A DNA stretch of 64,000 bases, taken from NCBI RefSeq assembly GCF_024868665.1, contig NC_079892.1, forward strand, positions 4,439,607 to 4,503,606, in the 5' to 3' direction. The DNA comes from Triplophysa rosa. Taxonomy: Eukaryota; Chordata; Actinopteri; Cypriniformes; Nemacheilidae. Below the pieces are notes generated by a model. The model was not told the DNA's origin and did not search any database. It saw only the letters and a program-made list of their open reading frames with translations. Below are positions 12,311 through 24,490 of the stretch, piece by piece. A program made the translations under genes and the position numbers. Positions within the stretch are counted from its first letter, which is position 1; every line of letters begins with the position of its first letter.

Positions 12311-13011
12311 TAAGATCACCAGATATCACTGTTTGCCATAGTTAAAAATGGAGCTCATTATTACTGAAACAAATCAATGATATAAAATACATAACAATAG
12401 AAATCAGTTTGAGTTGACTGCAAAATGTTTTGTAAATAATACCAAGATACATGACTGAAAACTACTAAAAGTCAGTATTCAAAATAAAGATACACTCTAA
12501 ATGTTGATATATTAAAGTACGCTACTACAATCACACAATAAGTCCTTTAACTATTACGCTTGATTATGTAGACTAAAGATGTTGTACCATTCTTTCATTT
12601 GGATTCAAAACCACCTACAGTATGTTCTATCACGTCTAGCTACACAAGTACAGCACCGAATCTCAGACGTAACATTTCTCACACGCATGCACTGAAGGCG
12701 ACCTTGGCAGTGTTTCATATCCATTTCATTTTTCTGAGTGCGTGTTTGTGTGTCTGGACACAAACTGCACTTTCAATCTAAGTCACATAAAGCCACGCCA
12801 CAATGTTGGGTCTGCTTTCACTGTTTCCTCCCTCCTCAAGCCAGGAAGATATAACCTGCAATGTCTGTGTGTCATTTTATTTATTCTGGCAGAGTAGACA
12901 TAAATAAAAGCAGTATCCCACCTATCAATCCCTCAATCAAGACACCTCAGCTCTCCTCCGAGATATTTAAAGGAATCAATGTGACCGGACTCAGAACGTA
13001 ATGCTGTACAG

Positions 13012-13053
13012 GAAGTCAGGAATTTTCATTTTTGGGTGAACTCTCTTTAGTGG
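13012..13053 (+). mobile_element. Angel-like MITE end fragment
   Basis: It carries GGAATTTTCATTTTTGGGTG followed by AACTCTCTTTAG, the terminal arm of the same palindromic family. Confidence 0.65.
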
Positions 13054-13319
13054 CCTTTATCTTGCCAATACTCAACTAGCAGACAGACGAGCTTTGTGTT
13101 GCTGTACTGTACATGGATGTTCTTCGCTGTGGCTATTACATCATCACTTACGGCTAATGCTAAACACAGCTGTAAACTGTTTACACCACCTCTCACTTTC
13201 TTTCTCCTCCTAACCTAATACCGACTGCCATAACAATCAATTCCTTCCTTGCCAAACCACTACAAACGCTGCCTGAAGTCTTTCGGGCTGCTGCTCAAGT
13301 TGCACAGAACCGCTAAACA

Positions 13320-13740
13320 CGAAATATTTCAAAGCAGATCTTGAGGAGGACGACTCGCAGATGATATGCACATTTTAATGAATTGAAATTAATTTCATGC
13401 CGAGATAATTCTAATATGTATCTTGTGTAAATGAACAATTACGAGGAAAGATAAAAGCTTTAACTGCTCCAATATTTAAAACAAGACTCTGGAGCATCCC
13501 CGCTGGTTTCAGGGGAAGCGCGGGGTCCGGTTTATCTTTCCTGATTCGATTTTACGCTAATAAAATTGCAGAGCGCAATCTAGGTGTCGAGAGGGAGGAA
13601 ACAAAAAAACAAGCTTTGCAGAAATCACGCCACCTCGAAGACAATGAGCCGGGCAAAATCGGATTTGGTGTGGGAAGGGAATTAGATGAAAAAAATGATA
13701 AACACAAAAATACGATTAGGAAATGAAAACATTTTTTAAC
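13320..13740. promoter_or_regulatory. Candidate conserved non-coding element in the intron
   Basis: A repeat-free block with GAAATTAATTTC, CAATTACGAGG, GATAA-type sites and a GC-rich patch (CCCCGCTGG to GCGCGGGG). It lies about 1 kb upstream of the coding exon. Function is inferred from texture only. Confidence 0.2.
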
Positions 13741-15921
13741 TTCTGTCCCCGTAAGAGAGGATAAAGCAGGCAGTGGGTGCTTTAGCAGGATGGGAGGTAC
13801 AGCAGAGGATCAGGAGATGGAAACCCTGAAAAGGAAGATTTGTAAGAAGGTAAATTCGTTTTCACAAATGACATGAAAGTGGAAGCCAATGTAACAATGA
13901 CATCTGTGTGGTTTTCTGCAGAGAGCGGTCATGAATAGCTTATGTGCTTCTCATCGTGTGGTGAGCAGAGCGAGGTGAGAACAATTATGGCAATCACACA
14001 GTTCTGCACAAGAGAAGCAAATGTCAGGAGCCATACTGCATTTACTGTATTCAGCTGTTAGAAGAAAATAACATGCATCTAAAAGACACAAAGGCCATAG
14101 ATTTCACTGTCCTGACAAAAGAGAGAAGAATGCTAAAGCCTAGATGATAGAGATACTGCTCTGACTGAAATAAACGGTAACCTATTTGGACAAGTAGGAA
14201 GTCTTTATTGAAAAACATGAAAACTATGTCATAACAATTGAAAACCCCAAAGTATAAAAAACACAACATTATTTTACATTACTCAACCACAAAGATGAAG
14301 GCCCTGAGCCATGTTTCATTTATCTGTAAGCCAAAGGCTGCTGGAGCAAAATTCATAGGTAAGCTGGATAGCATCAATAAACTATGATGGTTTGTCCATC
14401 GGTTTACAAGACTGGGAATTGTTTCCTATAAAAGAAAGCATGACTGGAAGATCTCCACGGGGCCATTCATCTACAGTCGGATGAACAGGTGATGAACTTT
14501 AGAATCACCACGTTACCCGCGGCAATGGAGGTAGCCTTCAAATGTTACGACCAAGTGCATGCAACAGCACACGGCAACAAAACTAGCTGAACGGAACATG
14601 GTTGGTATAACAAATAAATATGCTGAGGAAGCATTACAAAATGGATCTGGTGCTGAAATCTGACTGGATGTGCGGTTTATCAAATGAAAAATTGAATGAA
14701 TTTATCTGATGAATATCAAGTTGACGTAATTTGACTTTAACCCATATAGAGATGTAAAGTAACCTGCATTTTAAGGTTTTAAACAGATATGGTGATATAG
14801 AGGAAAAAGATATTGCACCTTTAAACAAGATTAATTTATATATAAAATCACTTGAAACTGTAAACAATTAGGATTATAAACTGTATAGTTTCTTGGTAAA
14901 ATAACCAATAATATATATACTTTATTGGCGTCTTGCTGTTTTCGTCGTTGATCAGTCTTGATACAATCATTTTAGAGGGTCCTAAAGTACTTTAAGGAAT
15001 TGTTTGCCAAAAAATACATTTACAAATTTCTTATGTATTCTGAACTCAAGCTCCTCTGGTTTCATAAACTTATTTAAGTTACTAAAATTCATACATCAAT
15101 TTTCAAATCATGTTATATTTGTGTCATGAACAGACCGAAACATAGATGTTATTTACAAATAAGAAAAACAATTGCTTGATTCAAGCCATGACATTTGGTC
15201 ATGAGACAAATGAGAAGCAATGACCAGTGATGTTATTGATATCCAATCTGAAAACGTTTTGAACGAATGATTTGATGAATAGGTCTGAAAGGTTTCCATT
15301 ATTCTACAGGCCCACAGGTCTAAATCAGTCTAAATCCCAGAATTCCTAGTTCCACAGCCCTGAGTACAAGTCAACTCATTTTCTTAGCAACAAGGCTTCC
15401 AAAAAGACCAACACCACCAAGTAAAAAGCTCTTCCTCAGGACACTGTAATCCTGTAAACTCTGCAGCGAGGAAGATATCAGACCTAGTACTACAAAAAAT
15501 AGGATGAAATGATGAGTCATACCAAATCAGTAAAAAGCAAGTGCGTTCTGCATTTCCACTGCAGAACTCTGTCCCCTTCAAGAACTAAATGAAAAAAATA
15601 ACCGCATCCATCACCACGCGCCCATATTTTGTAAATGATACGGAACAAAGTATGTCGGCCCCGTCAGACGGTCGCAACTGGAGGCTGCGGCGAGGAAATG
15701 GGTTTTGGCATTGCAGAAACAAAGCAGCCTGTATCTGTTAGCACTATACAAGTCCAGACCCCCGCAGTGGTGCCAGGTGGAGATCCACTGGCAGGGAAAG
15801 TGGTAGAAAGGCGCCTACGGAGAAAGCTGAGGGGAAAAACGGCCTGACAGGCCTATGAGAGCATTTTATATCATTCTCACAAACGGGATGTTTAAAGTAA
15901 AACATGAAACAGCAAAGATTC

Positions 15922-16224
15922 TTTAAAAAGATAGTTCACCCCAAAATCATCATTTACTTACCCTCGTGTCATTTCAAAGCTGTATGACTTTCTTTCTTCT
16001 GCAGAACACCCAAGAAGATATTTTGAAGAATGTTGGTTACCGAACAATGGCGGTACCCAGTGACTTCAATTGTTCGGACACAAAAACAAGTCAATGGGTT
16101 TGGTTACCGACATGCTTCAAAACATCTTCTTTTGTGTTCTGCAGAACAAAGTCATACAGGTTTAAAATGACAAGAACGTAAGTAAATGACAGATTTATCA
16201 TTTTTGAGTGAACTATCCGCTAAA
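15922..16224 (+). mobile_element. Near-complete palindromic MITE (Angel-like)
   Basis: About 300 bp with both arms: TTTAAAAAGATAGTTCACCC at the left and GAGTGAACTATCCGCTAAAA at the right. Between them are inverted internal blocks (AAGAAGATATTTTGAAGAAT and AAAACATCTTCTTTTGTGTT). It can fold on itself as a long hairpin and has no coding capacity. Confidence 0.88.
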
Positions 16225-16486
16225 AATGCGTATTTATTAAACAGCAACAAAATTGCCAGATGATGACTTTCAAACTAGAATCTCCACCATACAAACACAT
16301 ACAATACACACGTATTCAGACAACAGATGCTTTTATAGTGACTAACAAATGGGGAATAAAACACTAGCAATCCACCATAATGAAGGCAGCAACATTAGCG
16401 GTGAAGTCATTGAAAAACTGCCATCATAAACATTAATGGCGGCGTATTTTAGCCGTACAGTATGTCACTTTTTCTGATGAACAATG

Positions 16487-16522
16487 AAAAACAAAACAAA
16501 ACAAAACAAAACAAAACAAAAC
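16487..16522 (+). repeat. (AAAAC)n microsatellite
   Basis: About seven units of AAAAC/ACAAA. Confidence 0.95.
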
Positions 16523-16546
16523 AATGAAACCACCATGTGTTCATTT

Positions 16547-16625
16547 AGCTCTCCTGTCATCATTTACTCGCCCACATATCTTTTCAAACTCATAGGATTT
16601 TTCATCCGTGCAACACGAGGACGAG
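16547..16625 (+). mobile_element. Angel-like MITE left-arm fragment
   Basis: CTGTCATCATTTACTCGCCC, then a block matching the left arm of the copy at 15.9 kb, ending at GTGCAACACGAGG. Confidence 0.6.
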
Positions 16626-16893
16626 AAGTGAGAGGATGGTGATTGTAACTGTCACGCTACAAAAAAAACCACAGAAGCAAAATCGTTGCTAAAGGGGTGA
16701 AAGGTGACGCTTATTCCCGGAGCCCAGAGGTCAATGAGAGCCCATAACAACTTGTAGGGATTGACTGCTATTAGATCAACATCACTGCTGGTCCTAGAAT
16801 GACATTCCTATCAACCAATCGGATTTGAAGGTCAGGTTTCAACAACATTCCTATCAATCTGTCATTTTTATCTCATTTTCAAACACTCAGCAT

Positions 16894-16931
16894 CTATGAC
16901 ATGTCCCCTATGACATGTCCCCTATGACATG
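16894..16931 (+). repeat. 14-bp tandem repeat, 2.7 copies
   Basis: The unit CTATGACATGTCCC occurs twice exactly, followed by a partial third copy. Confidence 0.9.
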
Positions 16932-17059
16932 CATTTCTGAGCAATGACTTTGAAATCAACACAACGTGTCTACACGTGACCATGCCGAAACCTTTTTACC
17001 GTTTACAACTCAAGCTACAAACCTGATAATTCAATTGATTTGTTTCGTGTTCTGGATGT

Positions 17060-17421
17060 CTTCGATTGAAACGTAGTTCTGCACCAGAACAGGCACTTTC
17101 AACGCAACAACTGACCATCTGGTCTATTCTGCACTCCAAACCTCCTTTCAGAAGCTGCACTATTTATGCAAATGAATTCTGTTTCCCATACCGTCTTCAA
17201 ATGAGCATTTCTGCAAATACATCACTTCCTTCGTCAACCCCAATGAATAAGCCCCGCCCCTTCTCTCCAAGCAGTCAATGGGCACCGCAAAGTTTCTGCT
17301 CTGCGTCTCCTTGGCGACCACTTTTCTGCTGGCACTGATTTACTTCCTGTCCTTGGTTGCCATGCCAACCCCCTGCGAGGAGGCGCCTTCAGCAGGCATG
17401 CATGACAGGGACAAATCGTAA
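17060..17421 (+). promoter_or_regulatory. Promoter-like motif cluster with a 47-codon open frame
   Basis: A GC-richer island inside AT-rich intron. It holds an octamer (ATGCAAAT, about 17167-17174), a GC box (CCCCGCCCC, about 17252-17260) and a near-perfect RFX X-box (GTTGCCATGCCAAC, 17356-17369). From 17278 to 17421 an open frame of 47 residues begins MGTAKFLLCVSLATT, has one hydrophobic segment at residues 6-28 and ends DRDKS. The Kozak context is weak (T at -3, G at +4). The motif combination suggests a cis-regulatory element; coding is not established. Confidence 0.25.
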
Positions 17422-19154
17422 CAAAACTGTCCTCACTGTCTCGATCGTCACTAAATCTTTCTTTTTACGTCTTTCTCTTTGGATTTTTATTAATTATCTG
17501 GTACAGAAGTGCCAAAGGACATGTCTGAGCTCCACCGACATCATTTTGTTGACGTGAAATAAAGCGCTCGACACGAATCTAATGTATAATTCAAGAAAGA
17601 CACTGTGCTTAACATATCTCAGCGACGTCTTCTGTCAGAGACACGAATAGACACGTTTCACTTCTATTTCTAGATCTGTCTTTAACAACACACTTCCGTG
17701 ATCGCAGTGTTGGGGAGTAACCAGTGCTGGAAATGGATGAGATTCATGGGGAGGACTGACGTTGAGGACATTTTTTTTATCATTTTAAACAAAGATGCAT
17801 AGATAAACCATAAATACAATTGTGTGTATGTATGAAAAGTGCATAGAGTGTGGAGGCTATAATGGATTCAAGATCTTCACCATTTCTAGGGTGGAACTCT
17901 GCCCGCCCCCTTAAAATTCCTTCACGTGCTGTTGATAGAGCATATAAACTTATTATAAGAATTTTAAATGATTTATTATTAAAGTAGTTTACAAAACAGA
18001 GTTTAAAGGACAGTTCAACCAGAAATATATATAAAAATATACATGCCACTAACTTACATTTGACTTACTAAATGACAAATTTAGCTTTAAGCGTTTAATC
18101 TGTTGAAAATTGAAAGAAATTTACAGAATGTAAATTCATGAGCTAGCCACACAGAATACAAGCATTTCAAGGAGAATGAGAATATCTGCCTTTTTCTTGG
18201 AAGAAATCTTGGGTGAGATAAAAAATACCATTTGAAACGAGTCTTTCAAGAAGCACAACCAAGAGTTTTAACATATAAAACAAAAAATGTCCAATTTACA
18301 GTTTAAAGCTTTGCATTTATAGTATTTAAAGCTGTTGTTATATGATTTACAGTCATAGTTTAAAAGACTACTAACTTAGTGCCTAGATTGAATTGTAGCT
18401 TGGTAAGCAACAGTTTCAATATAGCTTCGCCAACATTTTGTCTAATTGAGAGAAAATGTAGCGTTACCCAATTTAACGTTTAGAATTTAGTATCCAAATG
18501 TATTTTACTCCTCACACTGAGCGAGCCTATTTGTGCCACTGGAGTGTTGCATTGTTAATGCCTTCATAATAAGACGCACAGAGAGCATTTCTCCACTAGA
18601 CTTGATTAAAGTGTCAATAAGAGAAGCAATCTTCTGTCTGCCAGTCCAACAAACACACAAAGCTTTGTGCCCCTGGCAGTTACTTCATTTATATTCATAT
18701 GCAAAAATCTCAGTGGATATTTATTTTCTCTCTCAAGCTTTTATAGAAATGTATTCTCTCCAGTGAAGTAAATCAATGAGCGATGATTGAAATACATTAA
18801 ATAAACGGATACGGCCGGAATGCCACATGGCCTTAACTGTCAGTGGCTGCGGGATTTTGAAGAGACATTTCTGGAGGCGGATTTTGCGGATGATGAACAG
18901 AAAAGGATGTTTGATGGAAAAACCAAGTGTTGTGTTAAACAATTATCAACCCAGAATAGGTTAATTTAGGGATTGATTTTGTCCATATTTTACACAAAAT
19001 ATATTTTTTAAGAGTACATGAATCTCATCATGAAGTCTGGAACATGCACTTATTGCAACATTTGTATTTTTTGTCTTGTTCTCCGGTGAAAATATAAAAT
19101 CATCCTTAAAAACAGTAATAGTAATAGTAATTTACTTAAAGTGGCCATAACTCA

Positions 19155-19826
19155 GACAGCATATCTAATGTTAATCTTGAGTACTTACAGAATAGTAGTG
19201 CACCCTTTAAATATCCGTAGAGTCTTTAGTTTGATCACATTTATATGTTGGATTATTTCCGAAAACATACAACGCGTGCGGGGAGGATGGGGGGTGCGAA
19301 ACTAAAGCACGTGCGCACCCATTGCCAACAAAACACAGACATATGACTCACTTACCGCATGCAGTTCGTGTTCGGCATCTTTTAGCACAGCGACCGCGCC
19401 ACCTATCAGTTTCAAACGATCTCCAAATCCAGTTTTATATCCACCGTTTATACAACATCCATCACTGAAATGCCATGAACAAACAAACACAGCTCAACTT
19501 CTCTCACTATTGCAAGAGTAACGAGCAGCAGCTGCAGGCCCACAGCACAGCCAATCTTGACACAGCGCAGCCAATCTTAATGGTAAGCGGGTCTTCCTAT
19601 CGCTCGTCTGTTGACGCGTGGGCGGGCTATTTCTTTCGCCATGCCGTGGGTGTGCTATACCTGAAGAATTGCCCGATAAGGGACTAAGAAAAGTTGTTAC
19701 GAGTGTATCGAGCACAGAAATACTACGTCATACGTCCAACTCGTTTTTTGACTAGTTGACCATGTCAAGCATGAGAAGACAGCACGTTTAACATTGTAAA
19801 GAAGTCAGAATGCACGAAACACCTTT
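19155..19826 (-). mobile_element. Dispersed repeat with a THAP-like zinc-finger exon fragment, copy 1
   Basis: It shares several long blocks with 37688-38636, such as AACGATCTCCAAATCCAG and ATCCATCACTGAAATGCC. On the minus strand, about 19345-19487 is open and reads VCSWHFSDGCCINGGYKTGF, then DRLKLIGGAVAVL. The C-x2-H followed by F, and the AV-x-x-L box, are the hallmarks of the second half of a THAP (C2CH) DNA-binding domain. A donor-like GCG|GTAAGTG follows (GT at about plus 19352-19353). CCAAT motifs lie upstream. The first half of the THAP domain and any transposase are absent here. Confidence 0.6.
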
Positions 19827-20254
19827 GCACATCCGCTTAAAAAGGTAAAACTGTTATAACAGAAAATATATTCAATTATGTTTTTTTCCTACCCCATTGG
19901 CAAATACTGTTTAAAGTATAATCCTTATTAAATTCTGTTTGATTCTTAAAATATGTAAAAAAACGAACTATTGCTCATGGGGTTAGAAAAATAAACTTAA
20001 TTCAAAGTTCTTCCCTGAAAACAAACCTTAATATTTTAATCAATTTTCAAGTCAAGTGATTTATTTGCCCCAGGGTATTTTGAAAATATTTATCAAAGCT
20101 TTTGCATGTTGAGTGAAACATAGCAGTCTAAATAAATATACTATTCACTTCTTATGTCATAACAATGTGCTGGAGTTCAATCGTGTTGCAGTCAACGAAA
20201 ACAAATGTCATTGCTGTATTTTAAGATAAGACGCGTTCTTACGTGACATTCTGT

Positions 20255-20600
20255 GAATCACCCCTGACCTGCATGGGGATGCTGGGCTGGGAGCTGATGT
20301 GTTCTGTTAACCATAGGAGGCCGACCGACGCAACCGCAGGGCAGCACATTTACTAAACAATTGAGTCTACAGTATTTCCACGGTCCAGTCAGAGGACGAG
20401 GGCTGTGTGGTGCAAGGCCTGGCCTGAGGCAGCACATTCTGTAGCCAAATGAGCCGTGCAAATTTCGATTGGTCTCTTCGTACTCTGCTGTCACACCCAG
20501 AATGCGCTGCGGACCAGTGGCTCTGAAAGTCATGCGAGCGTGAACTCTCGCACATAGTTATACTGTATAGCCAAACAAAGGCTTGGTGAGCAAGGTCCAA
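20255..20600. other. GC-richer non-coding block, unidentified
   Basis: Composition rises relative to neighbours and the sequence is non-repetitive by eye. The two minus-strand open frames of 77 and 91 codons show no family resemblance. It could be a conserved element or an old unrecognised repeat. Confidence 0.25.
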
Positions 20601-21064
20601 ATATCTTCTCAGACCTTAAAAGTAAGCCTAAAAAATAAACCAAGCAACATGCTTTAAAAAGTAAACAGTCCATTTGTATTTCACAATTAATTTAGAAATC
20701 AGGTAAAATGCCACCAGTAGTCACATTGGAAGGTCAAGTCAAACACATTGCATTGTGGGAATGGAATACAGTATCCCATACGTGCTTTCCGAAACTGCAC
20801 CATATTCATATGCACATATACGGAATAAAAACAGATAATACGAACAAACATGGCACAAAGATAATCTCCTAACACATACACACATGTACATACACACATG
20901 ACTTGATTTATTATTGTAATTATGCAGAATGTCTGACACACAGATGCTGTATTGATCTCGTCTGCCTGGAGGAAGGGAGGGGGGGTCGGTGAGGTGGGAG
21001 GGCACTGCTTAAAAAATAGAGGGTCTGCTCTTATAATCAATGTTTAGAGAGTTCCATTATATAC

Positions 21065-21080
21065 TGTGTGTGTGTGTGTG
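21065..21080 (+). repeat. (TG)8 microsatellite
   Basis: An uninterrupted TG run. Confidence 0.9.
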
Positions 21081-21164
21081 CATGGTACTTGCGGAGTAGG
21101 CACATAATGTTTACATGTGTGTTTAGCAAGGTTAAAGCGGTGAAAAGTTAATAAATATGGCAGT

Positions 21165-21184
21165 AAAAAAAAAAAAAAAAAAAA
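21165..21184 (+). repeat. Poly(A) homopolymer, 20 nt
   Basis: Twenty consecutive A residues. No SINE or LINE body is recognised directly before it, so retroposition is unproven. Confidence 0.9.
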
Positions 21185-21281
21185 TGGGAGTAAAGTCTGC
21201 GAAAGAATTAAGAAGGCGAACTCTATATGTGCACTACAGCATGAAAGGTAAACCCGAATTCAATGTTGGGTGGGTTGATTT

Positions 21282-21573
21282 AAAGGTTCACCCCCCCAAC
21301 CCCCCAACAATCTGTCATCATTAAATCACCCTAATGTAATTTGAAAACTGTATATGACTGTTTATTTTGTGGAACACAAAAAAACATAGTTTGCAAAATG
21401 TCTGGATTTGTCTCCATGCATTGGAAGTAAATGGTCGCCAATGTTGTTTGGTTACCAACATTCATTAAAACATCTCCTTTTGTGTTTTGCAGAAGAAAGA
21501 AAGTCATGCAGGTTTGAAATGGGTGAGTAAATGATGACAGAATTTAATATTTTTCTGAACTATCCCTTGAATG
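21282..21573 (+). mobile_element. Near-complete palindromic MITE (Angel-like)
   Basis: The left arm AAAGGTTCACCC, the internal inverted blocks and the right arm TGAACTATCCCTTGAATG match the copy at 15.9 kb in order. The left arm has expanded C runs (CCCCCCC). Confidence 0.85.
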
Positions 21574-21988
21574 ACTATTGTAAGACTTATGTCTGACTGC
21601 CAGTGTATTCGCTCTCTTGTTGTGTACCTTTAACTGTGAATTCAATTATACAGTCTTGAAAAGAGGGTTGTTTACAAAGAAATAACTGACTTATGATGAT
21701 GTTCCTCTGCTGAGGTTGAGTCATCTGTACAGAACGGCTGTTCCTCAACAGACGCCTCCGTTCAGTACCAAGGACAGCGACCGAATGCAAGTGCAGGGCA
21801 TGCAGGTACAGGTCAAGTCTGGTGGCGCAATAGAGCGCGTAACCAGGGCGGTACTTAGTGACATCACAAAGTCAAATGCTTTTGGCTCCTGTCATCATTT
21901 CTTGTCTGTGCTGTTTGGTATACTGATTCTTTGTTTTACTCGCTACACCTACAACAACACAAACTTAAAGATAGGGTAACATGCTATT

Positions 21989-22114
21989 TCATGCATTCTG
22001 ACTTCTTTACACCGTTAAACGTGCTGGCTTCTCATGCTTAACATTGTCAACTTGTTAAAAAACGAGTTGGACCTATGATGTAGTATTTCTGTGCTTGATA
22101 CACTCCCCCAGCAC
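21989..22114 (+). mobile_element. Third, partial copy of the THAP-associated repeat, inverted
   Basis: It is the reverse complement of the right end of the repeats at 19.15-19.83 and 37.69-38.64 kb: TTCTGACTTCTTTACACCGT, CTTCTCATGCTTAACATTGT and AAAAAACGAGTTGGACCTAT all recur inverted there. Confidence 0.8.
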
Positions 22115-23867
22115 AAGATTTTACATCATGAGGCGTGTTTCATGCCTTTCCTTGACACACTCCAAGGTTGTCAAGTGGGCGTGCAAAGAAGGAGATCGCT
22201 TTCAGGATCATAAAGTCAAGTGGCCATCTAACCCTCTCAAACTGATTTCTCGTTCCCCGCCCACTGCCCGACAAACACTTTCACTCTCAGAAACATCTCT
22301 AGCATTTGTATTTCAGCCTCCATCTCTCTGCAGAGACTCCTCCTTCCGAAAAGAACAAAAAATCATATACATTCAAAATGTAAACTTTGAAGCCTGGAAA
22401 AAATGTGTCAGTGTGTGGGACGCGCGCTTTACTTTCTTCCAAAAGGAACAAAAGCGAAATAATTACATGTGATGACTGGAGTACGTGTTTGTCGTATCAA
22501 TCGAACACAAGAATACCATGACAAAAATAAGATTTGAGAAAAGATTTAAGGAACTAGACAACTCTTCAAGGGGTCGTCTTGTCTTTTGTATCGCATCAAA
22601 GGGACGTTTTGCACATGGACAGATCGCAAGATCTCTTTGAGGAACTCAGACAACAGCCATTCGAGAGAGAAGGAGAATGCGATCCGTAACTCTACCCATA
22701 AGAACCTAGCTGGAGATGCAGATAGCGGCACAAAAATCCCCGCGGGCCGCTCAGACAAGTCGTCCGCCCGTTACACTACATTTGTTGAATTATTAACAGA
22801 TAATTAAGATGCAGGTGCAGACATGCATTGTGCTCCGTATGTTAAACCCAGCACCCAGGACTTATTCTGCAATTTTTTAGCTGAAGGTTAAAATGGCTCA
22901 GGTTTGGATTTGTTTGGAGAGCAAACTATCTCTCCATATCAGAATAATGATGCAGCAACTGCTGCCGCTGTGTCTCCCCTCCACAGTGCAAAGCGCTGAA
23001 AAAACGCCACATCTGTGTCTCCTCAACAAATGTTGTTTCTTTAGCTCCCTCGGCAAGTCGTTCTTATAAACTAACAGCTTTGCTTTTTGACCTACATTAT
23101 AAAACAAGTCATATCACGAAACAAGTTTGTTTCTGCTGTTACTTTACTTAGTAATATATTTTCTGCATTCTGTGTTCGTATTAATTCAAACATGGTATCA
23201 AAACTATTTGACGTTCATGACACCAAACGCAATTGGTGTCACATCTTGTGACCATTTATCCATCTGACGCCAAAATGCAAGCATAGGGGAACGACACAAC
23301 AATTTGGATGTCATACTGCCTTTTTTACAAACTCGACAAAAGCACAGACGCACGCAGTCATTCCTTCTATATAATTTGTGCTGATCAGGTGTCAATACGC
23401 ATGACTCAATATGGCTCTTCTGAGAGAGACAGTGTTCTGTTTAATGCTTTAAATGTTGCTGGCCTGATCGCCGTGGTTTTTAATTGAACAAAACCACAAA
23501 AACGACTCGGACAACTAAGGCGAGGGAGCAGTTGCCATCCAGTGTCACCATCTGTTATTTATACAGTTACAGCCTCCTGCGGGAGGCATCCAAAGGCCAC
23601 ATATTGCGGGAAAGACATAAATCTATCACATCAACTCATTATCTTTTTAATCAGCTGACCCAGGCTCCCCTCTCAGGGGAATGAAACCACCCGAGTAAGT
23701 TTGGGACAGACCCGTAATTCTCTTCTCGCCCTAAAAAACAATCAACCGTGAGTTGTAAAAATGGTTGAGATGTCCATGACTGTGAGCGCATTGATTTCCC
23801 TCACGAAACTGTAAATGAAAGGCTCTCTCAACAAAGCTTTAAACAAAAACTTAAAATAATTTACTTA

Positions 23868-24005
23868 TACACAGTAAAATCGCCAGTGTTAAAAAAGGTC
23901 AAATTAACACTCATGGTGTATATATAATCCACACTCTCAAAGTGTGGATTATATAAACACTGTGAGAGTTAATTTGACCCTTTTTAACACTGGTTTTGCT
24001 GTGTA
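23868..24005. mobile_element. Perfectly folded MITE with TA target duplications
   Basis: Inverted ends (CACAGTAAAATCGCCAGTGT and ACACTGGTTTTGCTGTG) are flanked by TA on both sides, as for Tc1/mariner-type insertion. The arms pair along almost the full length through a centre at ATCCACACTCTCAAAGTGTGGAT. The internal core is shared with other copies known in cyprinids, by recollection. Confidence 0.8.
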
Positions 24006-24058
24006 CAATAACTTATAATAATAACAATATTTCTAAGAACACAATAAAACCTGGTAGT

Positions 24059-24330
24059 CTTTGTCTTCTTTTAATTCAGCCAAAATACCATAAAAACTAA
24101 TGTTACTGATCGGAATAAACCTGTGATCTTTAAAAATATGTTTTGATAAATTAATGTGTGAATAAAAATAATAAATTAAATAAATAGATAAATAAATAAA
24201 TAAATAAATGTTGTTTCTTTGTCTTCTCTTAGTTTTGCCAAAATACAAAAGAAACAAATGTTACTGTTAGGAATAAATCTCAAAAATATGTCTGAATAAA
24301 TAAATAAATAAATAAATAAAACAAATAAAG
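24059..24330 (+). repeat. Tandem duplication with (AAAT)n tracts
   Basis: A unit starting TTGTCTTCTTTTAATTCAGC and containing AATGTTACTGATCGGAATAAA recurs about 160 bp later as TTGTCTTCTCTTAGTTTTGC with AATGTTACTGTTAGGAATAAA. Each copy runs into an AAAT tract, so the duplication probably arose through those tracts. Confidence 0.75.
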
Positions 24331-24490
24331 TATCAATAAAAGGCTACTAATAATGAAATGTTAATATATTAATATAATTGATAAATAAATAAATAAATAA
24401 ATGTATTAAATAAATAAATGTGATTTATTTCTAGTGAATAAATATCACTTTATTTATTTATAATTTATTCACAAATAAATAAATTAATAA
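24331..24490 (+). repeat. AAAT-rich low-complexity tract
   Basis: Repeated AAAT/ATTT runs, including an inverted stretch (TGATTTATTTCTAG against the AAATAAATG runs). Confidence 0.85.

Noticed and set aside
21165..21184. Poly(A) as a retroposon tail
   Set aside because: No SINE, LINE or processed pseudogene body is recognised before it, and no target duplication was found.
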